Source of the DNA: an uncultured Thermoguttaceae bacterium
Lineage (GTDB): Bacteria; Planctomycetota; Planctomycetia; Pirellulales; Thermoguttaceae
Assembly (NCBI GenBank): GCA_937951625.1
Contig: CALFBP010000041.1
Location: forward strand, 1 to 52,170
Length of the DNA stretch: 52,170 bases
Reading direction: 5' to 3'
A model generated the notes under the pieces. That model was not told where the DNA came from and did not search any database. It saw only the letters and a list, made by a program, of their open reading frames with translations. A program made the translations under genes and the position numbers. Positions 1 to 13,000 of the stretch are shown piece by piece (position 1 is the stretch's first letter; the number at the start of each line of letters is the position of its first letter).

Positions 1-1080
1 TTTGGGCCAGCGTCGGCGTCCACGTAAACGCCCCGGTGGCCGGATGGATGCTCATGCCCAGGGCGAGCGACGCCGGATCGAGGCTGAAGGTGAGGGTCTG
101 GGCGGGAAGGTCGGCGTCGGTGGCGGTCGCCACGAAGCTCAACGTCCCGCCCTCCTGCACCACCTTGTTGCCGATGGGGTTCAGCACCGGGGCCGTGTTC
201 ACCTCGTTCACCGTGATCGTGATCGTCTCGCTGGCGCTGAGATTGGGCGGATTGACGCCATTGTCGGTGACGGTGATCGTCGCCTGATAAGTGGCGCCAC
301 CCTGGAGTTCGGTTGGGATCCAGGTGAACACACCGGTCGCTGGATTGATCCGCATTCCCAGAGCAAGCGCGGCTGCGTCGAGGCTGTAGGTCAGCGTCTG
401 CGACGGCCGATCCTGGTCCGTGGCGACCACCGCAAACTGGAGCCTGGTCTGCTCATCCACGCTCTTCGAACCGATCAACTGGAGCATGGGGGCCACGTTC
501 ACCTCGTTCACGGTGATCGTGATGGTTTCGCTAGCGGTGAGATTGGGCGGATTGACGCCATTGTCGGTGACGGTGATCGTCGCCTGGTAGCTGGCGCCGC
601 CTTGGAGTTCGGTGGGGGTCCAGGTGAACACGCCCGTTACCGGATGGATGCTCATCCCCAGAGCAATCGCGGCTGCGTCGAGGCTGTAGGTCAGCGTCTG
701 CAACGGCCGATCCTGATCCGTGGCGACCACCGTGAACTCGAGCCTGGTCTGCTCATCCACGCTCTTCGGACCGATCGGCTGGAGCACCGGCGCCACGTTC
801 GCCTCGTTCACGGTGATCGTGATGGTTTCGCTGGCGCTGAGGCTGGGCGGATTGACGCCGTTGTCGGTGACGGTGATCGTGGCCTGATAGCTGGCGCCGC
901 CCTGGAGTTCGGTGGGGGTCCAGGTGAACAAGCCCGTCGTGGGATGGATGCTCATCCCCAAGGCGATGGCCGCCGCGTCGAGAGAGAAGGTAAGGGTCTG
1001 ACCGGCATCCGGGTCGGTGGCGGCCGCGATGAAGGAGAGGGTCGCCTGTTCGTTCACCGTCTTATTACCGATGCTGGCGA
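1..1080 (-). repeat. 300-bp tandem repeats encoding 100-residue Ig/cadherin-like modules
   Basis: The same block recurs at 41, 341, 641 and 941 (for example GGATGGATGCTCATCCCCA on the plus strand), exactly 300 bases apart. Blocks starting at 241, 541 and 841 recur likewise. Copies look about 90% or more identical over the 60-base lines compared by eye. Each unit encodes about 100 residues with the pattern APVLxxIGxKxVxE ... LGMSIHPxTGxFTWTPTELQGGA ... TITVTDNGVNPP. The array enters from beyond the left edge, so the copy number is unknown. Confidence 0.92.
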
Positions 1081-4000
1081 GGACGGGCGGCCTGTTTCCA
1101 TCGTCGTTGCGGATGGTCACCGTGGCGACGGCCTGGGAAATTTCCGCCAGCGAGGCGCCGGTGAGGCGGACGAAGAACGTTTCATCGGGTTCGATCCGCG
1201 TGTCGCCGATGATCGAGATCGCGGCGCCGTCGCCCGGGATGTAGACGGTCAGCGACTGTCCCGAGGGCGTGGCGCGAACCACCTTGAAATTCGTTCCGTC
1301 CTCGAGCCGCCAGACGACGATCGGATCGGCCGAGTCGGGGATCTGGGGATCGGTGTTGTAAACCGTGTTGTTGGAGAGATTCTGGGGCATGACGCCGGAG
1401 CCGACTTCGTAATACATCACATCCCAGTTGGCTCCGTCGAACAGCGACCAGACCACGCGGTCACCAGAAATTCGCGGCGATTTCTGGAGCGGGTAAGGCC
1501 CGCGCGAAATCACTTGCGCTTGGGCGGGATCGTCCGTGCTGATGTCCCAGAACATGATCGCCGACTGACCGGCGTTGGTCTGGCGTTCCCAAACGAGGTT
1601 ATTGCCCGACACCCGAGGCGCGATGTTGTCGAAACCGTCCGAAGTGACCTGGATCGGCTGACCGTCGGCATCCTGATTCAGCCGGAAGAGGTAAATTTGC
1701 CATTTTCCATTGACATTGGCCTGCCAGACGACGTTGTTGCCCGACACATGGGGCAAGATGTCATCGATGGCGTTGTTGGTCAGCCGCCGCGTCCGGCCGC
1801 GGTCGTAAGCGAAGATCTCGGAAGCGGCAGAGCCCACCGCGGTCCAAACGATGGTTTGACCGTCGACTTGCGGAGTGACGTTGTCGTAGAGGTCGTTGGA
1901 AATCTTGACGGCTGGGGTCCCGGGCTGGGCGAGATCGTAGGCCCAGATCGACCGCTGCGTTCCGGTGCTGCTGGTCCAGGCTACATAGCGGGCGGAGACC
2001 TGCGGCGTGCGGTCGTTCACGCTGTTGCTGGTCAGGCGCGTGATCCGCTGGTCTTCGGGCTTGCTGGAATCGTAGAGGTAAATTTCAAACGTCTCGCTTC
2101 CGGCCGGCTTGCCCGCCCAGACCACGTAATAGTTGCCGTTGCCCAGATCGTACACACTGGGCTCGCGGTTGTCGGTGGAATAGAACGGTTTGTCCTTATC
2201 TCTGACGCTGATCTGCCGGGTCTCGCTGGTACCGGTGGCCGGGTTCAAGAGATCGGCGTAAATGTGCCAATCCCTGCCGTCGTACTTGTTCCAGACGGTG
2301 ACGTTGCCCGAGACTGCATAGTTGTAGTTGCTGTTCGGGTTGACGCTGAGCGTTTCGATATTCCATTGATTTTCGACAGCCAACGCCGTCGGGATGGTAA
2401 TCGAGCCAGTCAGCGGGGCCTCGTAATCATTGTCGGCCCGGGTCGCGGTGCCGTCCTCGACCGAATAGTACACGGTCACCGGCGCGCCGAACGAGCCGGT
2501 GATCGTGACGGGCAGGCGGACCGGCCTCTTGCCAGAGTTGCCCTCGTCGCCGGACCAGTCGCCGATCGCTATGCGGGGCAAGCGATAGTCGCCAAAAGGC
2601 ATGGCGGCCGTGGCTTGACTGCTGGAATCGGTGATCAGGATCTCGTTAACCTGCATGAGCGCAGAGGGGGTTGCGCCCAGGGCCAAACCGATCGGTTGCG
2701 GATCGAACTGCACTTCGTTGGCACCCGAGAGACTGACCACGTGGGCGAGGTGGCTCGACGACACCGTCGAGGTGGGGCCGTAGTGCACCACGAGGTTCAG
2801 ACCCGAAGCTGCGATTGCATCGGCCATGGCTTGAGCCACGTCCGCTGTGGTCAGGGCCGTCGAGACATTCACGCGAATTGTCCCGGGCGGGCCAAACAAC
2901 GTCGTCGCGGCATCGAAATCGAACTCGAACAGCTTAGTCGTGGTTCCATCACCGATGGCAAAGCTTTGGCCATCTCGCAGCTCGCTGGGGTGAACGGCCC
3001 GAATGCCAGCGTGGGCGACCGCATCTGCGGGGGCGAAGTATGGCGTGGTCTGCGCCCAGCGGCTTCCCAAAAGACCGGAGGGCACGATTTCCCGCACGAG
3101 GACGCGGCCCGGCCACAACCCCGTGAATTTGAAGGAGCCAAGTTCATTGATATTCGGCGTTGACGGATCGTCTGGCTGAGTGACGGAAAGCGGCTCGCCG
3201 GGGTCCCATCGTCCGTTGTTATTAAGATCGACGTACATTTGCACGCCGGCCAAACCCATTTCCGACCGGCCTGGCAGACCGGTGGTCGGATCGAACCTCC
3301 AGACCATCTGCCGATTGGGCAAGGCCAGGAGCAAATCGAGGTCTTCCTGGCTATCGGGGCGCATGACGTTCAAGAAGTCGTTGCCGGAGCCGAAGCCGAT
3401 TTGGGCTCCGCGCCCGCCAAAGCCATTGACCCCGCCGTCGCGGTCGCCGGTGGTCCACTGCAAGTCGGTATAGGCAAAGGCCACGATATCGCCCGCCGGA
3501 TCATCCTCGATGTACAGGCTGAAATTGTTCCGCTTGTCGCGATGCTGGTTGTAGTAGCCGACACCGATCCAGTCGACTTCGATGAACGGCCGGCCCCGCA
3601 CACTGGTACCTTGATTGACGCGAACCTCGCCGGCGCCGAGGCGGGTGTCGACGTCGGCCCAGAACGGGGCGATCATGGGCAGGGTTTGCGGGAATCCGAC
3701 AGGGACGGCGGCGCCCTGCGGCGAGCCCAGCGTGACGTTGCCGTTGTTGTTGACGTACAAATCCTGGTACCCTACGCCGTAGAACTCGAAGATGAACGGC
3801 AACCGAATGAGTTGGGACGAGCCTTCGTCGGTGGGGTTGATGACCAACGGACCGCCCTTCATCAGGTCGATTAAGGGTGCGTTGGCCGTCGGATTGGCGG
3901 AACCTGGCGTTCCGGTCTTGGGGTCGAACCGCCAGGCGTAAGCCTGGTTGGGCAGAGCCATGAGGGCGTCCAGGCCCGAGGGCGTGGACGGCCGGGCCAA

Positions 4001-7000
4001 CTCAATGAAATGATATCCGTTGCCCGGATCGATGCCCACCACGGCGCCGGAACCGCCGAAGCCATTCGCCCCGCCCGGCATCCCGACTTTCCCCGCATCG
4101 CCCGTGGTCCACTCTACGTTCCAGTATTTGAACACGACCAGGTCGCCTGCCGGGTCGTCTTCAAGATACAACGTGAACGTGTTCTGCAAATCGGCGTGAC
4201 CGTTGTAATAGCCCACGTCGAGCCAGTCGACTTGAACGAAGGGCTGGTTCCGCACACTGAGCCCCTTCGACACTCGCACCTCACCGGCGCCCGTCGTGTC
4301 CACGTCGGACCAGAAAGGAGCAAGCATGGGGAGGTTCTGCGGGAAGCCGAGTGGCGCATTGGCGGGCTGCGCTTGGCCGAAAGTCACGTTCCCGTTGTTG
4401 TTAACATACAATTCCGTGAAACTGTTGCCAAAGAACTCAAAGCGGAACGGATAGGTGGTGTTCGTGGCCGGATCGGTATAAGCCAAGGCAATGGCTGCCG
4501 ACGATCCTTCATCTCCCTTCGGCACCGCGAGGGTGAAATTCGACGTCTCAAATCGCACGGGCGGGACCGCACCCAAATGATTGCTGTCCCAGATTCCGTT
4601 CCCGTTGAGATCATTGAATTTGTAACCGCTGACTGAAGCCGTGGGCACCACGATGGCAACGGGGTAATCCTCGATTTCGCCTCTTGGCGGGGTACCACCG
4701 GACCCGGCTCCGGCCGGTCCCATGTTGGGCACATCGCTCAAGCGGGCGCGAAGGAACGTGATCGGCTGCGCCGCATTGGCTGGTACTTGGAAGGCGAAGG
4801 TTCGCGTCTCGCTGCTGGTGATCACGATGTCGGACGCGAACAGTTGTTCGCCCGAGGCGTAGCTGCCGAACACTCCGTCGAAGTCGTAATCGATCCAGGC
4901 GTTGAAGTACGCGGGAGTTCCTAATTCGTTCACGAAGGTCACTTGCATTTCGTTGACCAGACCGGCCCGCAAAATGATCTGTTGCGGCGTGCTTCCCGGC
5001 ACCACGACGCCATCATCGCCCGGATCGCTGCGGCCTGGGGCATTGGGATCCAGATTCGCGTCGCGCTCGTAGGTCACCGTCGGGCCAAGATGCAAGCGAT
5101 AATCGAACAGATTGGCGGCGGCCCGAGTTCCGCTAACGGCCTTTGACGTTGGGTAGGCCTTCAAGTATTGCTGACCCGCAAACGTGAAGCGGATGTCAGG
5201 AGCGTCGCCGTAGTCATAGGGATCGGACAGCACGGTGATTTGATGATCCTCGACCTCGCCGAACGGTACCTTGCCCGGTCGCGATAGGCTCGTCGCCGGC
5301 AGGATGCCGTCAGGTCCCAAGCCGGTTTCGCCGGGGGCGCTGAGCCGGAAGCGGGCGAAGGTGGTCCCCTCGGAGGCGACTCCTTGGGCCGGGACCCGAA
5401 TCGAAATCTCCGTCGGAGTTCCATTGTTGAGCGTCAGCAACGAATTCGAACCGCTGAGACTATAGGCGGCGAGAACCGTGTTGTCCGCAATCACCTGCTC
5501 CGAGGCCTCGAACTGGCCGTTGATGTTCCAGTCGATCCACGCATTGAGCGTGGCTCGATTGCCGTTGGCGTCGGGGGCGAAGTTCGAGTTGACTTCAACC
5601 TGCATGACGGCTATCTGTCCGAACTGGATCGCCGTGAGGAATTGGACGCCGTCTTCATCGCTGAGGCTTCCGGGCGGGTTGAGGTCGTCGCCGGTCGCAT
5701 CGGCCGAGGCGAAGGCATTGAATTCCACGTCCACTCGACTGCCAAGCGTGAGAGTCGGAGTGGTGAGATTTTCCACGGCGTGGCGTGGGCCGGTCCACAC
5801 GCCGCCGGGATTGAATACGGTGCGATACGAATGGGGCGCGTCGCCGAAATCCTCGGGGTAATCGGACAAGCGAACGTAATAATCCTCTACTTCGCCATCG
5901 AATGCGCGGCCCGTCGGCTGGCTCGCGGCCGGATCCGTCGAGAAGCGGAACCGTGCAAACGTCAAGCCTTCGCTCAAACCCGGCGGCACGATCGCTACCG
6001 GCGAAAGCGGATCAGCGGGATTGTTGAACACCGTGTCGCCGGCGGGTAAAGGCAGGTCCGCAATCCAGTGCTCGTTGGCGTCATTCCAATCACCGTCGCG
6101 GTTCCAATCGACCCACACGTTCAGATTGCCGATCGGGGCTGGGGTAATGACCAGGCTCTCGATCGCCACCCCGGTGGGCAACCCGCCGCCGTCGATCAAC
6201 CGCAAGGCCAATTGGCCATCGGTCACGGCGACCGTATAGGTCCGCGTGACGACTTCACCGGCCCCGGTGCTGATCAGATCGACCTGCGCGTCCTCGAGCA
6301 AGATTCGCATCTGGTCGCGGACTGTGGGGCCGGTGTCGCCCAAGGTGATCTCGACTTGATACTCGCCGTTCGGCAGGTCGACGAGGAATACGTTGTCGGC
6401 GGTGGCGTTGTAATCGCGGGTCAGGGCGGTGCCCAAGGCGTTGGTGCCGCCGAGCACGCCAGCGAGGGTTTGCCAGCCATAGCCCACTGCCGGGCTGTAC
6501 AACGAACTCGGCGTGACTCCCGTGTAGCCCACCTCCACCGTCGGCCCGGTAGCGGACTGACCGAAATCGAACAGGCCGCGGTACGTGTTCGGTACGACGC
6601 CCCGCTTAGTGGCGGTGACGGTGAACGATGGCCTACCACCAATCACCAAACTTGAGCCGAAGCTTACGCCATCGTCAAAAGTGTCGCCCTGGGCCAGCGG
6701 ATCCTGATTGGCGTTGACCTCGCCACTGATTCTCGCACCCAACCAGATGCTGCCGTTGGTCGCGTGGGCCGCGCCCAGACGGGACTTGAGCGTGGGATAG
6801 GTCCAGGGCGGCGTCACGCCAGGCGGCGTGATGGGGTTGTCGGGGGCGTCGCCGTAATCCAACCCGTAGAGCGAAATGTTGAACAACGTCTGACCCGTCA
6901 CGTCATTGGGCATCAACGGATTGTCCGCCAAATCGCGGATGTTTTGATTGAACAGCTCGATGCGATACGTGGTGTTGATGTCCCACACCCCCTTGGTTGG

Positions 7001-10000
7001 CAAGACGGTAATCGTGTCGCTCATCGCGTTGTAGGAGTAGAAGAAATCGACGTCGACCACCAAGGGGGTTTCTAGGTTGGTCAGCGGATCGATTTTCACG
7101 ATGGAGAGCACGTTGTTAGGATTAACCCCAGCGATCGGATCGAGAGTGCGGTCGTTGATTCCAACCCCTTGGTCATGCAGTTGGATCACGAATTGCAGCA
7201 GTGTCTCGCCGAAAATCAATACATTTGCCAAGCGGGGATCTTGATCGCCGCGGTTGGGGTCCACGTCATTCAGCCGGGTCACGTCGTACGGTGTGACCAG
7301 AAAAGCCGAAGGCCGGGCGTCGTCCACGCGGTCGATCGCCCCGCGGTCCTTGTACAAACTTCGGCCCGCCCCCGCGTTGTTCGTCAACGGATCGTCCCAC
7401 CGCTTCTGGCCGTACAAGTCGAACTCGGGCGACCAGATCGTGGAATCCGGAATCCCTAGCGCCGAGCGCACGGCCCGCATCGTCGCCCGTTCGCCCTGCG
7501 AGTCGTACGCGCTGTCGATCGCCTTGCTGCCTTGCAACAGGTAGAAGTTGCCATTGGCGGCGTCGACGAAGAGCGGATCGCTGCCAGCCAAGAAGATCGG
7601 GTCGGTCTGCGGCGTGAGCAAATTGGCGGTGATGGCCGTGGTGTTTCCTTGGTACAGCGAACCGACCACAACGGTCGTATTGGTGATCGGCTGATTCTGC
7701 ACAAAGATGCCGGTGGCGAAATTCGCGACGATGTTGTTCAGCAGCGTGGGGCTGGCATTCTCCTCGACGCGAATGCCCGTGCCGCGCGGCGTGGCGTTGC
7801 CATACAGCGTGTTGTTGATGACCCGGGCGAAAGGAACCGCTGCCAAAGGTGCGCCGCCCGCGTTCGGGTCGCCGCTGACCAGAATCCCGCCTCCGCTAGG
7901 GCTTTCGCTGAAGGCGACGACGTTGTTGGTGACGGCCACTCCCGGCACCAACCGCTGGTTGTTGACCACGGCCAACGGCATGACGGCGCCTGGGCTCGGC
8001 CACGACGCCTGATTGTCGGTGCCCCGCTCATCACGGTTTTCGCGGCTGCCGGCGTCGACCACGATGCCCCAATCCCGCGAGTAGCGGATCTGGTTCCCTT
8101 CGATGAGGACCAAACCCTGGTCGCGGGCGGTGTTCGCGTCGCCGCGGCTGACGGGAATCCAATGATAAGGCTTCTGCTTCAGGCCGCTTCCCACACCCCG
8201 TTCTACGGCCGTGGCCGTGCCGGCGCCAATCCACCCGTAGCCCCGGCCAACGGTGTATGCCGTGCCGGGGTCAACGCCCAAAAAGCCCGCGGCTACGGCG
8301 GACGTGGCCGTGCCGAAATCGAAGCGATGGGGCTGAGCCAGGGGGTCCTCGGCCGAAACGATTACCAGGGATTCAATGGCCACGTTGGGGTCCGCTCCCC
8401 CGCCATCCACGAGGCGCAGCGACAACTGCCCGTCCGCCACGTTCACGCGATACGTCCGCGTCGTCAGCACGCCTGGGGCCGTGTTGATCGTGTCGCGCTG
8501 CGTCCCTTCCAACCAGATCAGCATCAGGTCGCGGGCCGTAGACCCTAGATCGCCCACGGTGATCGTGACATCGTAGGGACCGTTGGGCAAGTCGACGGCA
8601 AAGGTGTGGTCGGCGGTTTGGACGAAATCGCGGGTCAGGTCCGTCGTGTTGCCCGTCACCCGGTTGTCCTTGGTGACCTGGAAATGCGACGGCGTTTCGC
8701 TATTGGTTCTCTCTCCACCAGCGAACGTGTAATTGTCCAGGGTCCAACTCGGCGTGCCAACCGCGCCCGTGTTCGTGTTGATCAGGTACGTTCCCTGATA
8801 CACGTCGCGGTACACGTCGTAGTCGCCCCAGGCCCCGAACCGGTCGCCAGAACTCAGGTCGCTGTTGAGTTGCTCGGTCGACCCGTAGGGCGTGTACTTG
8901 CCGTTGGAGACCTTCGCCAGGTCCAGCTCCTCGTTGCGGTTCGACGCGTAGAAAACGTTCATCGTGACGGTGACGCGGTAGAACCCGCCGCCAAGATTCT
9001 GCACCGCGGGCGCCCCGGCCAGAACCATCGTAGGTTCCAGGTCGCGGGCGTCGTTGTCGGTCAAACGCTGCGACGAGAAGCTGCCGCTGGTCAGCGAGAA
9101 GGTGCTCGTATTGGGCGCCAAACCGGTAACGAAGACCTCGTAGTTGTCGCCGTCGTTCCCGTAACGGGAAGCGTTGCCCGGCGTGCCGGGGTAATAATAG
9201 TAGGTGGTCAGCGTCTTGGCGAACGAGACGATGTCGCCCGGCGTGTAGAACGTGCCCCCGATCGACACCCCGATCGACGGAGTGAATGACGGGGAGCGAT
9301 GGTCGGCCCGATCGAAGCTGATTTGGGTGGGCACGCCGCCAGCCACCGGAATCGTGAAGATCTGATAGAACCGCTCGGGGTTCTTGATCGGGTCGTAAGC
9401 GTTGGCCACGTAAACCAGCTTGGTGCTGGGCGTAGTGCTCCCCGGATCGTCGAACCGCGGCGATCGCTCGTCGTAGTCGTTCGTCGTGAACTGAGTGGCG
9501 CTGGTGATCCTCCTTGGTCCGCTCGTCGACAGGTCAGCCAGAAAGATCTCGTAGTCTTCGGTGGGGTTGCGGGTGGGGTGCCACTGGTTCGACACGTAGG
9601 CGATGCGGGCGTCGCCCACGTGGAAAGCGTAGGAAGGTTCGCGGTGATCGGCGTCGGCAAACGTCAACTGCACAGGCTCGCCGAGCACCAGCACGCCGCC
9701 GGACCACGACATGACCACTTCCCAAAGCTGGTACTTGCCGGTGGGATTATTCACCGGGTCGTACGTGTTCGAGGCGTAGATGAGCCTCATCGTGGTGGCG
9801 TCGTCGTGGCTGAAGGCCGGGTCGCGATTGTCGCCTGGATAGAGCACGCCCGCCGGCAAGCGGCCATTCAGGGCGTTGCCCGTGAGCGTCAACCGCCCCA
9901 GGCGGTCCACGCCGTTGACCCGCAACGGGATGTCCTTGCCCGTATTGGGGTCGATGAGGTAAATGTCGTAGCGGCCGTCGCCATCGGTATCGCGGGCCAC

Positions 10001-13000
10001 GGCCATGACGGCGCCGTCAGGGCTGATGGCCGGCATCCGGTCCTCGGCGGCCGAGGTGTTGTAAAGATTGGTGGCGCTGGTGGCGTCCGGGGGATTGGTA
10101 TCCGTAGCGAACGGCTTGTAGGCGTCGCCATAGGCGATGAATTCGATCCCCGAGACCCAGCTTGCGCCCAATAGCGCGAGCTTGTTGCTCCCCTTGCCGA
10201 TCACGTGGCCTTGGCTGTTGTCGGTGATGATCTGGAGGGCCTTGACCTTGACCAAGGTCTGGGCGTTGATCGCGGCGGCGATTTTTTCGCCCATCTGCAC
10301 CGCGTTCTCGGACCCCTCGAAGAAAATCGACACGCCGATCGGCCCGTCCGAAGTCACACGCCGGTCGCGGAACTGGAAGGTCTGCTTGTTCACGCCGTCG
10401 CTGATTTGGAACGTGTCGCCGTGGGTGATGTTCCAGGCCGGCGGGGCGATGAGCGTAAAGCCAGTGGTCAACCGGTCATTGGTGTCGAAGGCCCGGGTCA
10501 GACCGACCACCGGGCCGGAGGAGGTCTGCGAGCCGAGGATCGGCGTCCGCTCGCGGTTGGCCGGGCTGTACGGCTGGTAGGAAGCGAATTCCTCGGCACG
10601 GCGGATTTCTAATTGGTAGTAGCCGGTGTTCTGGATGGTCTGCGGGTCGCGGCTGGCGTTATACGTGGTGTCGAAGCGCGTGGCGACCGCCTGGGAGACG
10701 AACGAGGTGTCCGCCGGGGCCATGTAGCCGCTGCTGTAGCCCGTGACCATCTCGCCACGCTCAGCGAAGCCCACGATGATATCGTCGATATACACGCCCT
10801 CGAAAAAGTTTCGCTGGGCGGCGCGATAGTGGGTGAAGCGGTTTTCCCTGTTGTCGGGCCAACCTTTCCACAGCGGGTTGTCGCTATACAGTTCCTCAGA
10901 GTAGCCCAGCGGGGCAGGCCCGGCGGGCAGCGTCGGATCCCCGCTTAACGGGTTGATGGTCGACGGCATGGCCTGCACCGGCGGCAAGGTGGTGCTCACC
11001 CGGTGCCCATTCATATGGATCAAGCTGCCGTTGGCGGCCGTGGTCAAGTCGTTGTTGTAGCCCGCCTTGGTCAGCCCCTCGCGCTTCGACGCGGTGTTGG
11101 CGAATGGCTGGCTGAGCCGGGTCGTTCCGGGGTTGAAGAACGCGGCATGATAGCCATCCGTCTGGCCCGGCGCACGCGGGTCTAAACGAACGTAGAAGCC
11201 AGTCGTCTTCACCTGACGCGTGCCAGACCAAGGATCCAGCGCGTCAGCTTGAGCCGGAGTTTGGCTGGAGATCCGGCCGGTAGCCACGGCCGTGATCTGC
11301 AATTGCGGCCCCCCTACCCCCGCCAGGAACGCGCTGGGAATGAAACTCGACCCTTGGGGATATTGGAACGTGGCCAGGTGCCCATTGTTGATGGCGAACG
11401 CAATGGCCTGGGCGAGTTGTTCCGCGTCATATGCTTGACCCGCGAAGCCGTCGCCGTTTTCGTCGCCCAATTCATACAAGGGAACGGGCACATAGCCCGC
11501 TGTGGCCTGCGAGTTGCGGTTCTGCACGAACTGGAAACGGATGGTCCGATAGCGGTCGCCCACGGTGAACGTCTGACCGACCTGATAATTCGTGATCGAC
11601 GTACCGCTGGCGTTGGGGGCGTTGGCCGTGGGTTGGATCGTGGGCAGGACCTGGATCAAGTCGCAACGGTACTTCTGAGCGGAGCCGAAGGGCTCGGCGC
11701 CAACCACCGGGTTGGTGTATTTCTGGTCCAGGGCCAGCCAGATGGCTTGCGCTACTTCTTCGGCTGTCATGTCGCCGCGGACGCGAATCGGCACCAGCGA
11801 CAGGTAGCCGGTTCCCGTCGGGGCGTTCTGTAGCACGCCGGGCGCGTCGCCCTGGACGAGCACCGTGGGGTTGGCCGACTGCGTGACATTGACCGCGCGG
11901 TTGAGGAAAACTCGGTCGGGGTGGACCTCGTCGATCACGGCCATGGCGTAGCCGTTCGGACCGGTGCGGAACACGGCGTTGATCGCGTCGCGGACCTTGA
12001 CGGCCACGTCGAACGCCGTGTCGGACGCGGTGATGGGGATATAGGTCCAGTAGGGCGGGACCGTGGAGGGCGGGGCGGTGTCGCGCGTATTGTAGAACTG
12101 GAAGGTCCAGGTCAACGGCGTGTTCGGCGGAGTGCCATCATCCGTGATCTGGAACCATTCCTGCGCCCCAGGCCCCTGATCCGCGATCTTCTTGCCGGCC
12201 GCGTTGGGCATGATCAAGGCATAGCCCATGTCGAACTCGAAGCGGTCGGTGGTGTTCGTGGCCGGGGTGTAGACGTCGAACCAGTTGCCGTCGCGGAGGT
12301 AGTTCCCGCCCACTGCCCGCAGGTACACACCCGAACTCCTGTCCCGCCCTTGGCCGTCCATGGCCCCGATGTCCCAGTCGCTGGCCGTGTTGAAGTCGAA
12401 GCGGATGCGGAGCTTGTCCTGGCCGGCGTAATTGCTCAGGTCGATGCGGGCCTGACGCCAGCCGGTGTTTTCGTACAGTTCCTGACCGCCGTTCCAGCGG
12501 ACCTGTTCGTTGGTCCCCGCCGTGCTCGAGGCATTCGGCCGCCGGCTGTCCATGTCGGTCGTGGTGCCCACAAGGTCCCATCTCGCTCCATCGGAAGAGA
12601 TGTAGACTCGGAAGGCGTCGTAATGCTGGTTCAAGCCTTCGTCGGTGTCGAGACCGGCAAAGTAATTGAAGTACAGCGTCGGCTTGTCGGCGGGCGCATA
12701 GCCTGCCAGGCTGAACTCGGCCGTGGTCAACGAACCCCGGGCCACGCCCGGTACGTCGTAGGTCATGCCGAGGTAGTTGCCTTGCGCTTGACCATTGCTG
12801 CCCCGGTCGTTCCAGACGTAGGTGCTGGCGTCCGTGTAGTTGGCGGCGTTCGGCTGGCTGGAGATCGATGGGTAGCTGATGCTTCGCGGATCTTCGAGGC
12901 CGAAGCCCATGCTGATGTTCCAACCGGTGCTGCCGTCGTGCGGATATTCAGGCGAGATGCGGCTGGAATCCCAAAGCGGCTTGATGCCATGCCCCGGGTC

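Noticed and set aside
2-3163. Plus-strand open frame of 1,053 residues
   Set aside because: It lies antisense, in the same codon register, to the giant gene. Its translation is low-complexity and Arg/Gly/Asp rich with repeats mirroring the 300-bp units, while the minus-strand reading gives recognisable domains.
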